Shown piece after piece: positions 17,054-26,308 of a stretch of DNA of 64,000 nt (its first letter is position 1; each line of letters begins with the position of its first letter). The position numbers and the translations under genes were made by a program. The notes under the pieces are model-generated. The model searched no databases. It was not told where the DNA came from and was given only the letters and a program-made list of their open reading frames with translations. The stretch is taken from NCBI GenBank assembly GCA_944324255.1, contig CALUVM010000003.1:84611-148610 (forward strand), read 5' to 3'. This stretch comes from Candidatus Gastranaerophilales bacterium. GTDB lineage: Bacteria > Cyanobacteriota > Vampirovibrionia > Gastranaerophilales > Gastranaerophilaceae.

Positions 17054-19027
17054 TTATGATTTTACTGAAATTATAGGAATATCCCTATGTATACAATAAT
17101 CTAAAATATCATTATCTACTTCGGATAACTTTCTTACATTTCTAACAAGAACTCCCATTGGTTCAGGACGAATTAAGCCTTCAGATAACTTATTTTCTTT
17201 AATAACTTTTTGAATAGCTTTTGCAAGATCCAAATCAATTTTTTCGATTTCTTCTAATGTCTTACAGTCTTTTATTTTAAACATTCTTGCAGAATATTGC
17301 CGTTGAGATAAATCTAGAATATTTTTAAGCGAATTTGGGAGCAAAGATAAAGTTCCCGCTTTATCCCCCTCAAGAGGAAGAGAACAATTTTCATAACAAT
17401 AGATGTTTTTATAAGCTCCTGTTCCACTGTCAATATCTGTATTTGCTTGCACATGCCAATCGGCGGCTTTTCGAGGTCTAAGTGCAATTGCATAACCTCC
17501 TTTATTAAGATTTATTGGTTTTCCAGCGCCATTGATCCCTATACAAAGTAACATATTAGGATCCGTGATTTCCAGAGCTTCTATAATGTTTATAGCTTCT
17601 TTGTTTGGAATTCTATGTGCTGCTATAGCTAGAGATTGTTCATCTTTTATTGTTGCCAATTTTATTTTTTTACCGTTATAATCGACTGTCTTAATTTTTA
17701 ATACTGATTCAATATCATTAACTAGAGGTGGTATCGGATTCGCAAGTCTATAGTCCCTTCTATAAGTCTTTGTGTCAATTACCGTATCAATAATTTTGCG
17801 TTCATCAATGGGAATACTATCTAAAATTCTTTTTACAATCTTACCATATGATGTACTAAAAGTTTCTTGCGAACTCATATCTAAATATTTAAATATTTTC
17901 ATTTTAGATTGTAAAATAGAAACTTCTTTAAGCATACTATTTTTCCATCTAACTTCATGTGGAGAGATAGCTGAAATAAAACTATTTAAAAAATCTTTTC
18001 TTTCTTGAACAGAAATCTTTTCTAAATCGTCTAGCCCTATATTTTTTAATAAATCAAAATCCTTGAATTCTAAGAGTCTGGAAGTCGTGCTTGTTAAAGG
18101 CTCAATTCCCAGAATATGTTTTACAGAAATATAGTTATGACCACGTCGAAGAATTCTATCTAAAATAATGTTGGTCGATGTTTTTTCCTGATATAAAAAT
18201 CTTTCCCTTGCCCACTGAATAGTTTTAGGATTAATCGAGCCTACTAGTTGTGATTTTACAGTATCGTCATCAATAGAATTTCTTAACTTATCATCACTAC
18301 GAAATTCTCTTATAATTTTTGCAGTGTCGTCGGTCCAGAATGGCAAGCAAGTAGGCGTTTCACCCAGACTGAGGAGTTCATCCAAATATTTAATATTGTC
18401 GTCTGTAACCAATTTAAAAATATATTCAGTATTTCCAGTTGCTACATCTGAAATATCTAATTTTTTTAATAAATATTCGATTTGGTTTTTATTTCTATGA
18501 GTAATGGGTAAATTTGCTAAAATATCTAAATCGAACCCTTTTCTTATAAGCTCTGGTATAATTTCCAATTGAGCACCGGGTTCAGAATTTATTAAATTAT
18601 ATTCACTAAATAGCTTAGTAAGAATTTTGTCTAACTTCTTTTGTGGTATTTTTTGAACAGCTTCAATCCCCATTAGTTCATCATATAAATTTAATTTTTC
18701 TGGAGTTAATAATTTTTTATCTATATAACTAGGTATATCGGTTCTTTCATCTAAGATTTTTTTAAAAGTACTTGGTTTCATATCAAGTATTTCTTCTGTA
18801 CTAAAATTTTTTAATTTCATTTTTTGTACGGGTTTTGAGACTTTTACTGTATCTCCTATATCCTTAAGTGAAAGGCGCAAGTCTTTAAGGTCCGTTGGGT
18901 TTATTGGTGTTGCTTTTTTACAAAAAATGCCCGTCGTGTTATAACCTTTTGTTACAACTAATTTGGTAGCATTATCTGTGTAGTTAGCAATAGAGTGTAA
19001 TAGTTGTGACCCTGCTTTTAAACCCAT
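17054..19027 (-). CDS. Large hypothetical protein (657 aa)
   Basis: I do not recognise this family. It is a soluble, mostly helical protein with no signal peptide or membrane span. The N-terminal half (about 70-420) looks like irregular helical repeats, with recurrent L..L.....D segments. A distinct C-terminal domain (about 470-657) contains LLCIGINGAGKPINLNKGGY, a Cys/Tyr patch (IYCYENC) and a C-terminal CIHRDIPIISVK. GINGAGK is not a true P-loop, since GxxxxGK[ST] would need Ser or Thr where Pro stands. The start has GGGGGA upstream. It is monocistronic with divergent neighbours. Confidence 0.75.
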   Translation of the reverse strand: MGLKAGSQLLHSIANYTDNATKLVVTKGYNTTGIFCKKATPINPTDLKDLRLSLKDIGDTVKVSKPVQKMKLKNFSTEEILDMKPSTFKKILDERTDIPSYIDKKLLTPEKLNLYDELMGIEAVQKIPQKKLDKILTKLFSEYNLINSEPGAQLEIIPELIRKGFDLDILANLPITHRNKNQIEYLLKKLDISDVATGNTEYIFKLVTDDNIKYLDELLSLGETPTCLPFWTDDTAKIIREFRSDDKLRNSIDDDTVKSQLVGSINPKTIQWARERFLYQEKTSTNIILDRILRRGHNYISVKHILGIEPLTSTTSRLLEFKDFDLLKNIGLDDLEKISVQERKDFLNSFISAISPHEVRWKNSMLKEVSILQSKMKIFKYLDMSSQETFSTSYGKIVKRILDSIPIDERKIIDTVIDTKTYRRDYRLANPIPPLVNDIESVLKIKTVDYNGKKIKLATIKDEQSLAIAAHRIPNKEAINIIEALEITDPNMLLCIGINGAGKPINLNKGGYAIALRPRKAADWHVQANTDIDSGTGAYKNIYCYENCSLPLEGDKAGTLSLLPNSLKNILDLSQRQYSARMFKIKDCKTLEEIEKIDLDLAKAIQKVIKENKLSEGLIRPEPMGVLVRNVRKLSEVDNDILDYCIHRDIPIISVKS

Positions 19028-19207
19028 ATGATTTCCCCCATAAAAATCCTCTTATTTATACAAAATAATTTTCCCTTAAGAAATTGCTAAAAATTTGTTT
19101 ATTATTAAACTTTTGTTACAAAGATTTAAAATTTATTCTTAAACAAAATTATTTAGTCCGTAGGTTGGGCTTTTATGAATTGTCCCCCCTAAAAACGTAA
19201 TCAATCA

Positions 19208-19342
19208 GTAGCAGGGTAGACTTTAGTCTACCATTTATATTATTTGAGTAAATTAACATTGTTTGACATTTTAAAAATAAACAATGTGGTAGTGGTAGAT
19301 TAGTAGGGCAGAAATAGTGGTAGACTAAAGTCTACCCTACTA
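19208..19342. repeat. MITE-like element with 26-bp terminal inverted repeats
   Basis: Arms 19208-19233 and 19317-19342 are inverse copies with one mismatch. Each arm is itself near-palindromic (GGTAGACT..AGTCTACC). Inside, ACATTGTTT (19256-19264) pairs with AAACAATGT (19279-19287), so the 135-bp unit can fold into a long branched hairpin. There is no coding capacity. I saw no clear target duplication. Confidence 0.6.
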
Positions 19343-19424
19343 CCCCTAAAATCCGTAACACAAGCCGATTGTCCGAAATAATCGCACCATCTGCCCTACG
19401 CAAACCACTCACTTTATTACAAGC

Positions 19425-19464
19425 CTAAAATAAAACAGAGATAGAAAAAATCTATCTCTGTTTT
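19425..19464 (-). terminator. Terminator of tRNA-Arg
   Basis: A 13-bp stem (19432-19444 and 19452-19464) followed on the minus strand by TTTTA-type sequence just after the tRNA 3' end. Confidence 0.75.
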
Positions 19465-19467
19465 ATT

Positions 19468-19541
<74 letters not shown>

Positions 19542-19732
19542 TTAATCTGGCGGGTAAGTTAATCTACCTAAAAACTATACCAACAATATAAAAAATTTTC
19601 AACTGTTTGATTAAATTCACCACCGGATTAAACGTAAACTTTTCTTACATTTTTTCTCTCTTTTCTTGATGACGTATATTTTTTTTTATAAGATTGAATT
19701 GTTCGCAAATCAGTTTTTTATGGAGAGTTTTA

Positions 19733-19954
19733 ATGAGAGAATTTGAAAGACGAAATCCATATATGGATTACAGAAATGCTGTCCCTTTTATGGATTTATC
19801 CGGTTTTATTGTAAAGCAGCCTTCTGCGATAGATGAAGTTCCTGCTAAATCTCTTCAAGAGTACTTGAAACGTAAGAAATTCTCTACTATGATTAATTTC
19901 AGAAGGATGCAGTATTGCAGACTTGTCGAGGAGTACAGGAATGGACGAAAATAG
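19733..19954 (+). CDS. Small basic hypothetical protein upstream of proA
   Basis: Unrecognised 73-residue basic protein (MREFERRNPYMDYRN..) rich in Arg, Tyr and Phe. I chose the ATG behind GGAGAG; an in-frame ATG 39 nt earlier lacks a ribosome site. Its last 14 nt overlap the start of proA, and the proA SD (GAGGAG) lies inside this gene, so translation may be coupled. No motif points to a function. Confidence 0.6.
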   Translation: MREFERRNPYMDYRNAVPFMDLSGFIVKQPSAIDEVPAKSLQEYLKRKKFSTMINFRRMQYCRLVEEYRNGRK

Positions 19955-21200
19955 TTTTATTAATATAGCAAAAAAAGCTAAAGAAACTTCAAAAAGAACA
20001 GCGGTCTTAAGTTCTGATATCAAAAATAAAGCTCTGGTTTCAATGGCTGAAGCTTTGAATTTACATAAATCAGAAATATTTGAAGCTAATAAAATAGACC
20101 TTGAAGAAGCAGCTCTAATGGTTCAAAAAGGTGAAATGACGCAGGCTCTTTATAATCGTTTAAAACTTGATGAAAACAAGATGCGGGATATGGTTCAAGG
20201 AATTGTTGATATTTCAAACCTTGAAGATCCTATCGGGAAAATTCTATTAAAAAGAGAACTGGATGAAGGGTTAATATTAAAGAAAATCTCTTGTCCGATA
20301 GGTGTGCTCGGGATAATTTTTGAAGCACGTCCGGACGTTATTTCGCAAATTTCTGCACTGGCTTTAAAATCTTCAAATGTTGTAATTTTAAAAGGCGGTA
20401 AGGAAGCTATTAACACAAATAAAGCTATTATGGATGTTATTCAAAAAGCTCTGTCTTCCGTAGATGGGCTGCCGGAAGGTATTATAACCCAAGTGTTTAC
20501 ACGTGATGATGTCGCTCAGATGCTAAAATGTGATAAATATATTGACCTAATAATTCCTCGCGGCGGTAACAGTCTGGTTAAATTTATAAAAGAAAATACA
20601 AAAATTCCTGTTCTGGGGCACGCTGACGGTATCTGTCATCTCTTTGCCGATGAATCTGCTGATTTTAATAAGGCTTTAAATATTATTATTGATGCAAAAA
20701 CCCAGTATCCAAGTGCTTGTAATTCCGTAGAAACCCTTTTGATTCACAAAAATTTCCCAAAATCGCATGAGCTGCTCGCCGGTCTGAAAGCTGCTGGAAT
20801 TGAACTCGTATCAAATCCTGAAAGCTGGCATAAAGAATATTCTGATAAAATTATGTCATACAAATTTGTTGAATCTGTAGAAGAGGCGGTTAACCATATT
20901 AACACATACTCATCAGGTCATACTGACGGTATTATAACCGAAAATCATGCGAATGCGGCATATTTTCTTTCTGCTGTCGATTCGGCAGGAGTTTATCATA
21001 ATGTATCAACCCGTTTTGCAGATGGCTTCCGTTACGGATTCGGCGCAGAAGTCGGTATATCTACCAATAAAACTCATGCAAGAGGGCCTGTCGGATTGGA
21101 AGGTTTGACTATCTATAAGTATACTCTTGAAGGGAATGGCAATATAGTAAAAGATTATGCAGAAGGTAAAAAGACCTTTGCACATAAGGATTTATTATGA
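19941..21200 (+). CDS. proA: Glutamate-5-semialdehyde dehydrogenase (gamma-glutamyl phosphate reductase)
   Basis: Reduces L-glutamyl-5-phosphate with NADPH to glutamate semialdehyde in proline synthesis. The 419 residues contain PIGVLGIIFEARPDV, VILKGGKEAINTN, IPRGGNSLVKFI, the catalytic Cys region YPSACNSVETLLIH, and the C-terminal TKTHARGPVGLEGL-like segment (NKTHARGPVGLEGLT). The start follows GAGGAG. It overlaps tyrA by 4 nt (ATGA). No proB is present in the window. Confidence 0.95.
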   Translation: MDENSFINIAKKAKETSKRTAVLSSDIKNKALVSMAEALNLHKSEIFEANKIDLEEAALMVQKGEMTQALYNRLKLDENKMRDMVQGIVDISNLEDPIGKILLKRELDEGLILKKISCPIGVLGIIFEARPDVISQISALALKSSNVVILKGGKEAINTNKAIMDVIQKALSSVDGLPEGIITQVFTRDDVAQMLKCDKYIDLIIPRGGNSLVKFIKENTKIPVLGHADGICHLFADESADFNKALNIIIDAKTQYPSACNSVETLLIHKNFPKSHELLAGLKAAGIELVSNPESWHKEYSDKIMSYKFVESVEEAVNHINTYSSGHTDGIITENHANAAYFLSAVDSAGVYHNVSTRFADGFRYGFGAEVGISTNKTHARGPVGLEGLTIYKYTLEGNGNIVKDYAEGKKTFAHKDLL

Positions 21201-21967
21201 AAGTAGGAATAGTAGGTTTAGGGCTGATTGGAGGCTCTATCTTTAAAAAGCTCTCTTCTCTTGAAGAATATGAAGTTATAGGTGTTTCAAGAAGTCTGGA
21301 CGGCGTAGAAAATGTTAGCCGGGACTATGAGTCAATAAAAGACTGTGATTTAGTTTTTGTTTGTACCCCGATGAACACTGTTTTAAAAACTCTTGATAAG
21401 CTTAATGAAATTTTACTAACGTCGACTGTAGTGAGTGATGTAAGCAGTTTAAAAGGCTTTGTGTCCAAAAAGAAATATAATTTTAATTTTATACCGTCAC
21501 ACCCAATGGCGGGAACGGAAAAAAACGGTTGGGAAAATTCTTTTGAAGCCCTTTTTGAGGGCGCAAAATGGGCTATAACTCCGCTGGAGGGTATTATTGA
21601 TGAAGGTTTTGAACTTTTGGAAAAGGTTATTGAAGATTTGGGCGCCGATGTTATTATAACTACGCCTGAAGAACATGATAAAGCTGTAGCCTTGATTTCT
21701 CATGCTCCGATGGTAATTGCGCAAGCTATGTGTAAGACTGTTCAGTCTAATAAACTTGCACAGGCTTTGGCTTCAAGCGGTTTCAGAGATACGACAAGAT
21801 TAGCTCTTTCAAATCCCGAAATGGCTGTTGATATGGTGAATTTGAATAAAGAAAATATCCAAAAAAGCATAGAGGAAGTTTCGCTTTCTCTGGATGAGCT
21901 GTTAAGCGGGGATTATAAGACACAGATAAAGAAAATAAGAGAATTTAGAGAGAACCTTTATCCTTGA
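21197..21967 (+). CDS. tyrA: Prephenate dehydrogenase
   Basis: NAD(P)-dependent oxidative decarboxylation of prephenate (or arogenate) for tyrosine synthesis. The 256 residues carry the N-terminal dinucleotide motif GIVGLGLIGGS, then CTPMNTVL, DVSSLKG, IPSHPMAGTEKNGW (conserved His of the active site) and LISHAPMVIAQAM. No ACT or chorismate-mutase domain is present, so this is the short monofunctional form, probably without allosteric Tyr control through ACT. It is coupled to proA by ATGA and convergent with the M16 gene over 23 nt. Confidence 0.93.
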   Translation: MKVGIVGLGLIGGSIFKKLSSLEEYEVIGVSRSLDGVENVSRDYESIKDCDLVFVCTPMNTVLKTLDKLNEILLTSTVVSDVSSLKGFVSKKKYNFNFIPSHPMAGTEKNGWENSFEALFEGAKWAITPLEGIIDEGFELLEKVIEDLGADVIITTPEEHDKAVALISHAPMVIAQAMCKTVQSNKLAQALASSGFRDTTRLALSNPEMAVDMVNLNKENIQKSIEEVSLSLDELLSGDYKTQIKKIREFRENLYP

Positions 21968-24725
21968 GGCTTTCTAAAAATTCTTTATTAGCGTCAAGAG
22001 TATCTTTACTTGCTACAATTGAATAAATAGGCGGGTTCTTGAATACTTTTTCAGCAAATTCATTTATATCTTCTCTGGTTATTGAGTCTATAATATTATA
22101 AACTTGATTGTCGAAATCAATACCGTATTTTGACTTCAATCCTCTGGATAAAGCTTTGAGTTTAGAACTTGTACTTTCTTTTTGAAGAAGGGCTGCTTTA
22201 AGTGACCTTTTTGCGCTTTCAAGGTCAGAGTCTGAGTATTCGGAATTTTTCAGAGCTGTTATTTGTCTGTTAAATCCGTTAATAGATTTCTGCAAGTTAT
22301 TATAGCTGATTTCACCTATTTCTTTATTATCGGTTGTGGTTAAGATGTTAAGAGAAAGTTCTCCGCAGTTTCCTATTCTGCTAATATCAGAATAAACTGA
22401 GTAGGCAAGGTGTTCTTTTTCTCTAAGGTTATTAAAAAGTCCTATTGTGCTGGATGATGATAATAGAGTGTTCATAATATGGCTTATTGCATACTCTTTG
22501 ATACTGTTTTCCAGAGGGAATTTAAAAGTTTCCATAATATCCGCCTGAGAATTAGAAGATTCGTGTGTAAGTACTTGAACCTTTGTATTATCTTTATATA
22601 CATCAGGTATTGTATAATCTTTAGGTTTTACCAGTCTTAACGAATTAAAATTTCTAATTACATTATCTTTTAAGATTTCACCAGATTCAGGAATAGCCAT
22701 TGAAATAAACGCATATGAGTTGTTTAAAATATATTGGTGGAATTCCTTTATTTCGTCAGTAGTTATACTTTCTAAATTCTCTAAAATATCATCAGTTGAC
22801 GTATAAAGTGGATTTATTTTTGATTCGTTGTTTATATATAAATCGTTAGTATTTTTTTGATGATTAAGCAGACCTTCTTTAAGTTTATTTTTAGCTTTTT
22901 CCAAATTTTCTTCAGTAATTGCAGGATTATATAATAAATCTTTTGCAAGATTTACTGTAAGTTCAAATTTGTCCGGGCGGGATGCTCCATAAATAGTTAA
23001 TCCGCTCTTACCGACCAGCCCTATTGTAATAAGATTGTTTTTTTCTTCCAGCTTGTTATAGTTTTCTTCAGAAAGATTTTTGGTTCCCATATTCATTATT
23101 AAATCCAGCAACTCTTTGACACCGGGTTTTATTGATTTTGGCTGCTCAAACCGATAAGTAATATTAAATTGCGGATTTGAGCTCTTTGCTTCATATAAAG
23201 CAAGTTCAACGTTGTTATTAAGTGTCATTGTATGAATTTTATTCATGTTTAATGGTTTTTTAGAAGAATTGCCTTTAAAAGAAATTTCTTGATTTGTCTT
23301 AGGGTGTACAACCGTAATTGCAGCCTTATTTAAATCAAAGTATTTTTTTATGAACGTATTAACATCTTCCGGATGAATACTATTTAGTATTTCATCATAG
23401 TTTGTTAAATAATCGAAATTGCCGTCAAAAATAGCCTTGCCGGTTAAGGTATTTACATAAATACCATGTTCCATATTATTATCTCTTTTTATTAAAAGAG
23501 CCTGTTTTATTCTTTCGAGTTCTTCAAATGTAAGTTCCGGAAGATTATTTATACTGTTATAGAAGGTTTTTAAGCCCTGTTCTACTTTACCTTCTGCACA
23601 GTTAAAAGTATAATAGAGAAATGTCGGATTATTAGGGTTTGTACTTACTTTTTCAGAACCGAGTTCAGGATGAATATTAATATCATCAAAAGCTTTTATC
23701 AGTCTTGCAGATGTAGAATTCAAGTAGTTAGCTGCAATATCAAAAAGCACTTGTTCTTTCGTATTATTACTTCTTGGACCTGCAAAGCCTATCATAACAT
23801 TTGCCGCAACAGATTTGTCGTTAATAAAATCTTTCCTTTTGGTCGTTTTAATAGGATTCATCGGAGTTTCATAGATTTTCCCCTGAGGAATACGCCTGCT
23901 TCTAAAATTCTTTGCTACAAGTTCAATAGCTTCATCCGGATTTATATCTCCTGTTATAACAAGATTCATGTTTGAAGGAACGTAGTATTTATTATAATAA
24001 TCTAATACATCCTGTCTTGTGAGGTTCTGGATATGCTTAACACTTCCGCCTACGAGTTCGTCAGCGGAACTTTTTATATTGAATAAAGTTCTAAGAGTCT
24101 GATCAATAGCAATAGTTTCAGGATTATCAAGTATCATATTTATTTCAGAAGATACGGGAAACTTTTCTTTTTCTATCATTTTATCGGACAGCGTCAAATC
24201 TTCGGTCATGGCTGCTATAATCTTAATTTGAGTTTCCAGGTCTTTATCATCAAGCTGCGGGGTGGAATTTACATAATCTGTTAATGCATAATTCGTACTG
24301 GCATTTGTCCAGCCGCCCATTTCATCAACTTTTTTAAATGAATCTCCCTGGCTTAATTTTATATATCCGTCAGAACCGTCGGTGCCGTTAAAAGCCATAT
24401 GTTCCAGAAAATGGCTGATACCTTTTATATTGTCTGTTTCATTCATAGAACCGACATTAACATAGTTTTTAACTATGGCAGGCGAATTTTCCATCGGGAT
24501 TATTGTTACACGATGTCCGTTTTCCAGTTTATATGAATATAGATTAAGCCCGTTTGAAAGAGTTGAAACCCCTATTTTAGAGTATTTCAATGGTGTTTTT
24601 ACAGCATAATCAGGAGCCGCAGGTGCAAGCTCCTTAATTTCTTTATGTTCCGGCGTATTATCAGAAGGTTTGGTTACGGTGTTAGTACTTCTGAATAATA
24701 CAGGATTTATATTTACAACTTTCAT
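21945..24725 (-). CDS. M16 family zinc metallopeptidase, two-domain
   Basis: Pitrilysin/insulinase-type peptidase of about 926 residues. The first half has the inverted zinc motif HFLEH (about 83-87), with the downstream Glu ligand in SSEINMILDNPE. The second half repeats the fold without the zinc motif, and FNNLREKEHLAYSVYS lies in the usual substrate-binding region (R/Y). No signal peptide. The N-terminus MKVVNINPVLFRST resembles the short FKG-type start motif of other proteins here. A TATAAT 8 nt before this ATG supports it over the ATG two codons upstream (24731), and also predicts a leaderless mRNA. Confidence 0.9.
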   Translation of the reverse strand: MKVVNINPVLFRSTNTVTKPSDNTPEHKEIKELAPAAPDYAVKTPLKYSKIGVSTLSNGLNLYSYKLENGHRVTIIPMENSPAIVKNYVNVGSMNETDNIKGISHFLEHMAFNGTDGSDGYIKLSQGDSFKKVDEMGGWTNASTNYALTDYVNSTPQLDDKDLETQIKIIAAMTEDLTLSDKMIEKEKFPVSSEINMILDNPETIAIDQTLRTLFNIKSSADELVGGSVKHIQNLTRQDVLDYYNKYYVPSNMNLVITGDINPDEAIELVAKNFRSRRIPQGKIYETPMNPIKTTKRKDFINDKSVAANVMIGFAGPRSNNTKEQVLFDIAANYLNSTSARLIKAFDDINIHPELGSEKVSTNPNNPTFLYYTFNCAEGKVEQGLKTFYNSINNLPELTFEELERIKQALLIKRDNNMEHGIYVNTLTGKAIFDGNFDYLTNYDEILNSIHPEDVNTFIKKYFDLNKAAITVVHPKTNQEISFKGNSSKKPLNMNKIHTMTLNNNVELALYEAKSSNPQFNITYRFEQPKSIKPGVKELLDLIMNMGTKNLSEENYNKLEEKNNLITIGLVGKSGLTIYGASRPDKFELTVNLAKDLLYNPAITEENLEKAKNKLKEGLLNHQKNTNDLYINNESKINPLYTSTDDILENLESITTDEIKEFHQYILNNSYAFISMAIPESGEILKDNVIRNFNSLRLVKPKDYTIPDVYKDNTKVQVLTHESSNSQADIMETFKFPLENSIKEYAISHIMNTLLSSSSTIGLFNNLREKEHLAYSVYSDISRIGNCGELSLNILTTTDNKEIGEISYNNLQKSINGFNRQITALKNSEYSDSDLESAKRSLKAALLQKESTSSKLKALSRGLKSKYGIDFDNQVYNIIDSITREDINEFAEKVFKNPPIYSIVASKDTLDANKEFLESLKDKGSL

Positions 24726-24733
24726 AACCATAC

Positions 24734-24739
24734 ATTATA
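24734..24739 (-). promoter_or_regulatory. -10 box for the M16 peptidase gene
   Basis: TATAAT on the minus strand. The first possible ATG lies only 2 nt away, too close to be transcribed; the second ATG is 8 nt away, matching leaderless initiation at Met-3. Confidence 0.5.
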
Positions 24740-24790
24740 TATAAAACCAAATCTGTCTAAAAATTGCCAGTATTGTTACTTTATGTAAAA

Positions 24791-24818
24791 AAAAATAACT
24801 CCCGAAGGAGTTATTTTT
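24791..24818 (-). terminator. Terminator of speD
   Basis: A 12-bp stem AAAAATAACTCC / GGAGTTATTTTT with loop CGAA. It is symmetrical, with A and T runs on both sides, so it could work both ways; it directly follows the speD stop. Confidence 0.88.
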
Positions 24819-25280
24819 TTAATCTTCAAATTGTTCTGCAACTTCAAACGGTTGCTCTGCCAGTTTGAGGGTTTCTCTATCAATTATGCCTCTTTTTAGT
24901 TCTGTAAATGAAGCTTTTTTAGAATTGAACATTTTCTTTAAAAATTCATATGCGACTTTAGGATCGCATTTTGTTCCGCATGTAAATAAATCTACTGCTG
25001 CGTAGCCCAGTTCAGGCCAGGTATGAATTGCCAGATGACTCTCCGAAATAATAACAACTCCGCTTACTCCGTACGGATTAAACATATGAAAACATTTTTG
25101 AACGATAGTCGCTCCGCATTCCAGTGCCGCATCAATCATATATTTTTCTACTTTGTCAATGTTATTAAGAATATTTGAATCACATTCAAAAAACTCTGCA
25201 AGGACATGCTGCCCTAAGTTGACCTTGTCCAAGTGCTGTCTTTCAAGCTCGTCCACTGAAGATGATACAATTACTGCCAA
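24819..25280 (-). CDS. speD: S-adenosylmethionine decarboxylase proenzyme
   Basis: Pyruvoyl enzyme making decarboxylated SAM for spermidine synthesis. The 153-residue proenzyme contains the self-cleavage region IISESHLAIHTWPELGY, where the Ser of ESH becomes the pyruvoyl group, and DLFTCG with the catalytic Cys. The start is TTG, 8 nt after GGAGG. An ATG 3 nt after the SD is in another frame and opens a 4-codon ORF (MNWQ-stop) across the TTG, so translation may be modulated. Spermidine synthase is not in the window; a decarboxylase-fold gene lies 2 kb away. Confidence 0.93.
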   Translation of the reverse strand: MAVIVSSSVDELERQHLDKVNLGQHVLAEFFECDSNILNNIDKVEKYMIDAALECGATIVQKCFHMFNPYGVSGVVIISESHLAIHTWPELGYAAVDLFTCGTKCDPKVAYEFLKKMFNSKKASFTELKRGIIDRETLKLAEQPFEVAEQFED

Positions 25281-25554
25281 TTCATGTGCCTCCTTTATAT
25301 TTCTTTTTATTTAGCTAACCATTATATCTTACTATAAAAATTAAAAAATATGTATTTTTTACACTTTTTATATGAGAGCTTAATATAAATTTACATTTTT
25401 TGTATGATTAGAGCTTGATATGCCTGTTATTACTTGAACTTTCGTTAATTTATTAATCTTTATAAAGATATAAAGATTATGTAAGGAAATCGGGTTTTAA
25501 TAAAATTTTATCTTATAATGTGAATACTGAAAGAAATAATAAAGGAGATATGAT
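25281..25554. promoter_or_regulatory. Divergent regulatory region speD / HEAT-like gene
   Basis: AT-rich non-coding DNA. TATAAT on the minus strand (25321-25326) can serve speD. On the plus strand TATAAT near 25515-25520 can serve the next gene. AATCTTTA and TAAAGATT form an 8-bp inverted repeat around 25453-25476, a possible operator. Confidence 0.4.
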
Positions 25555-25836
25555 ATGCAACTGGTAGACGACATTCTTTGTAAATTAGAAACAGCAGATA
25601 ATACAACAAAAAACCAATTAGAAAATATTCTGGTTGATCAAGGTTCTGCCGTTGTACCGGAGCTTGTTAATAAATTACAAGTTGTTAAAGGGGTAAAACG
25701 TGGTGTTGTTGCCATGACCCTTATAAGAATTGGTGAAGCTTCAGTTGAATATCTTAAAAAAGCTGCTTCTGATAATAAAGATTTTGAATGGGTTGCAAAA
25801 TATTTAATTTCAGAAATCAAGGGTATTGCAGCTTAA
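25555..25836 (+). CDS. Small HEAT-repeat-like protein
   Basis: A 93-residue all-helical protein. Its segments [28 protein letters not shown] and [13 protein letters not shown] have the spacing of HEAT/PBS-lyase-type repeats, which act as protein-binding scaffolds. It is too short for an enzyme. The start follows AAAGGAG. It is 1 nt before rnhA, so the two are co-transcribed. Assignment by pattern only. Confidence 0.6.
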   Translation: MQLVDDILCKLETADNTTKNQLENILVDQGSAVVPELVNKLQVVKGVKRGVVAMTLIRIGEASVEYLKKAASDNKDFEWVAKYLISEIKGIAA

Positions 25837-25837
25837 T

Positions 25838-26308
25838 ATGGCAAAAGTAAATATTTATACAGATGGTGCATGTAGCGGAAATCCGGGAACCGGCGGCTAC
25901 GGCACCATTTTAGTTTACAAAGATTCAGAAGGCGTAAAGCATGAAAAAGAACTTTCTGAAGGGTATAAGCTTACAACAAACAACCAGATGGAACTTTTAG
26001 CTGTTATTAGTGGTCTGGAGGCTCTTAAAAAGCCTTGCGACGTTATTATTTATTCTGACAGCAAATATGTAGTTGATGCTTTTAATAATAATTGGATTGA
26101 CGGATGGATTAAAAAGGGTTGGAAAACAGCAGGGAAAACTCCTGTTAAGAATGTTGAACTCTGGCAAAGACTTTTAAAAGCAAAAGAGCCTCATAAGGTA
26201 GAATTTATATGGGTAAAGGGGCATGCCGGACATGATTATAATGAACGCTGCGATGCATTAGCGGTAGCCGCTTCTAAAAAAGAGAACCTTAAAGAAATTG
26301 TTTCGTAG
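25838..26308 (+). CDS. rnhA: Ribonuclease HI
   Basis: Cleaves RNA in RNA-DNA hybrids. The 156 residues show all catalytic carboxylates: Asp in [12 protein letters not shown], Glu in [10 protein letters not shown], Asp in YSDSKYVVD, Asp in ERCDALA, plus the active-site His in [10 protein letters not shown]. The start [10 protein letters not shown] was chosen over an ATG 12 nt earlier inside the upstream gene. It has no strong SD, consistent with coupling to the HEAT-like gene. Convergent with the next gene with no gap. Confidence 0.96.
   Translation: MAKVNIYTDGACSGNPGTGGYGTILVYKDSEGVKHEKELSEGYKLTTNNQMELLAVISGLEALKKPCDVIIYSDSKYVVDAFNNNWIDGWIKKGWKTAGKTPVKNVELWQRLLKAKEPHKVEFIWVKGHAGHDYNERCDALAVAASKKENLKEIVS

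Larger units (their letters stand above)
19028..19467. other. Long intergenic stretch with a hairpin element
   Basis: Non-coding. It contains a TTGTTACAA palindrome (19113-19121), the MITE-like element at 19208-19342 and the tRNA-Arg terminator at its right end. No supported gene. Confidence 0.6.

Noticed and set aside
17054..19027. P-loop NTPase reading of GINGAGK in the 657-aa protein
   Set aside because: The residue after Lys is Pro instead of Ser/Thr and no Walker B follows.
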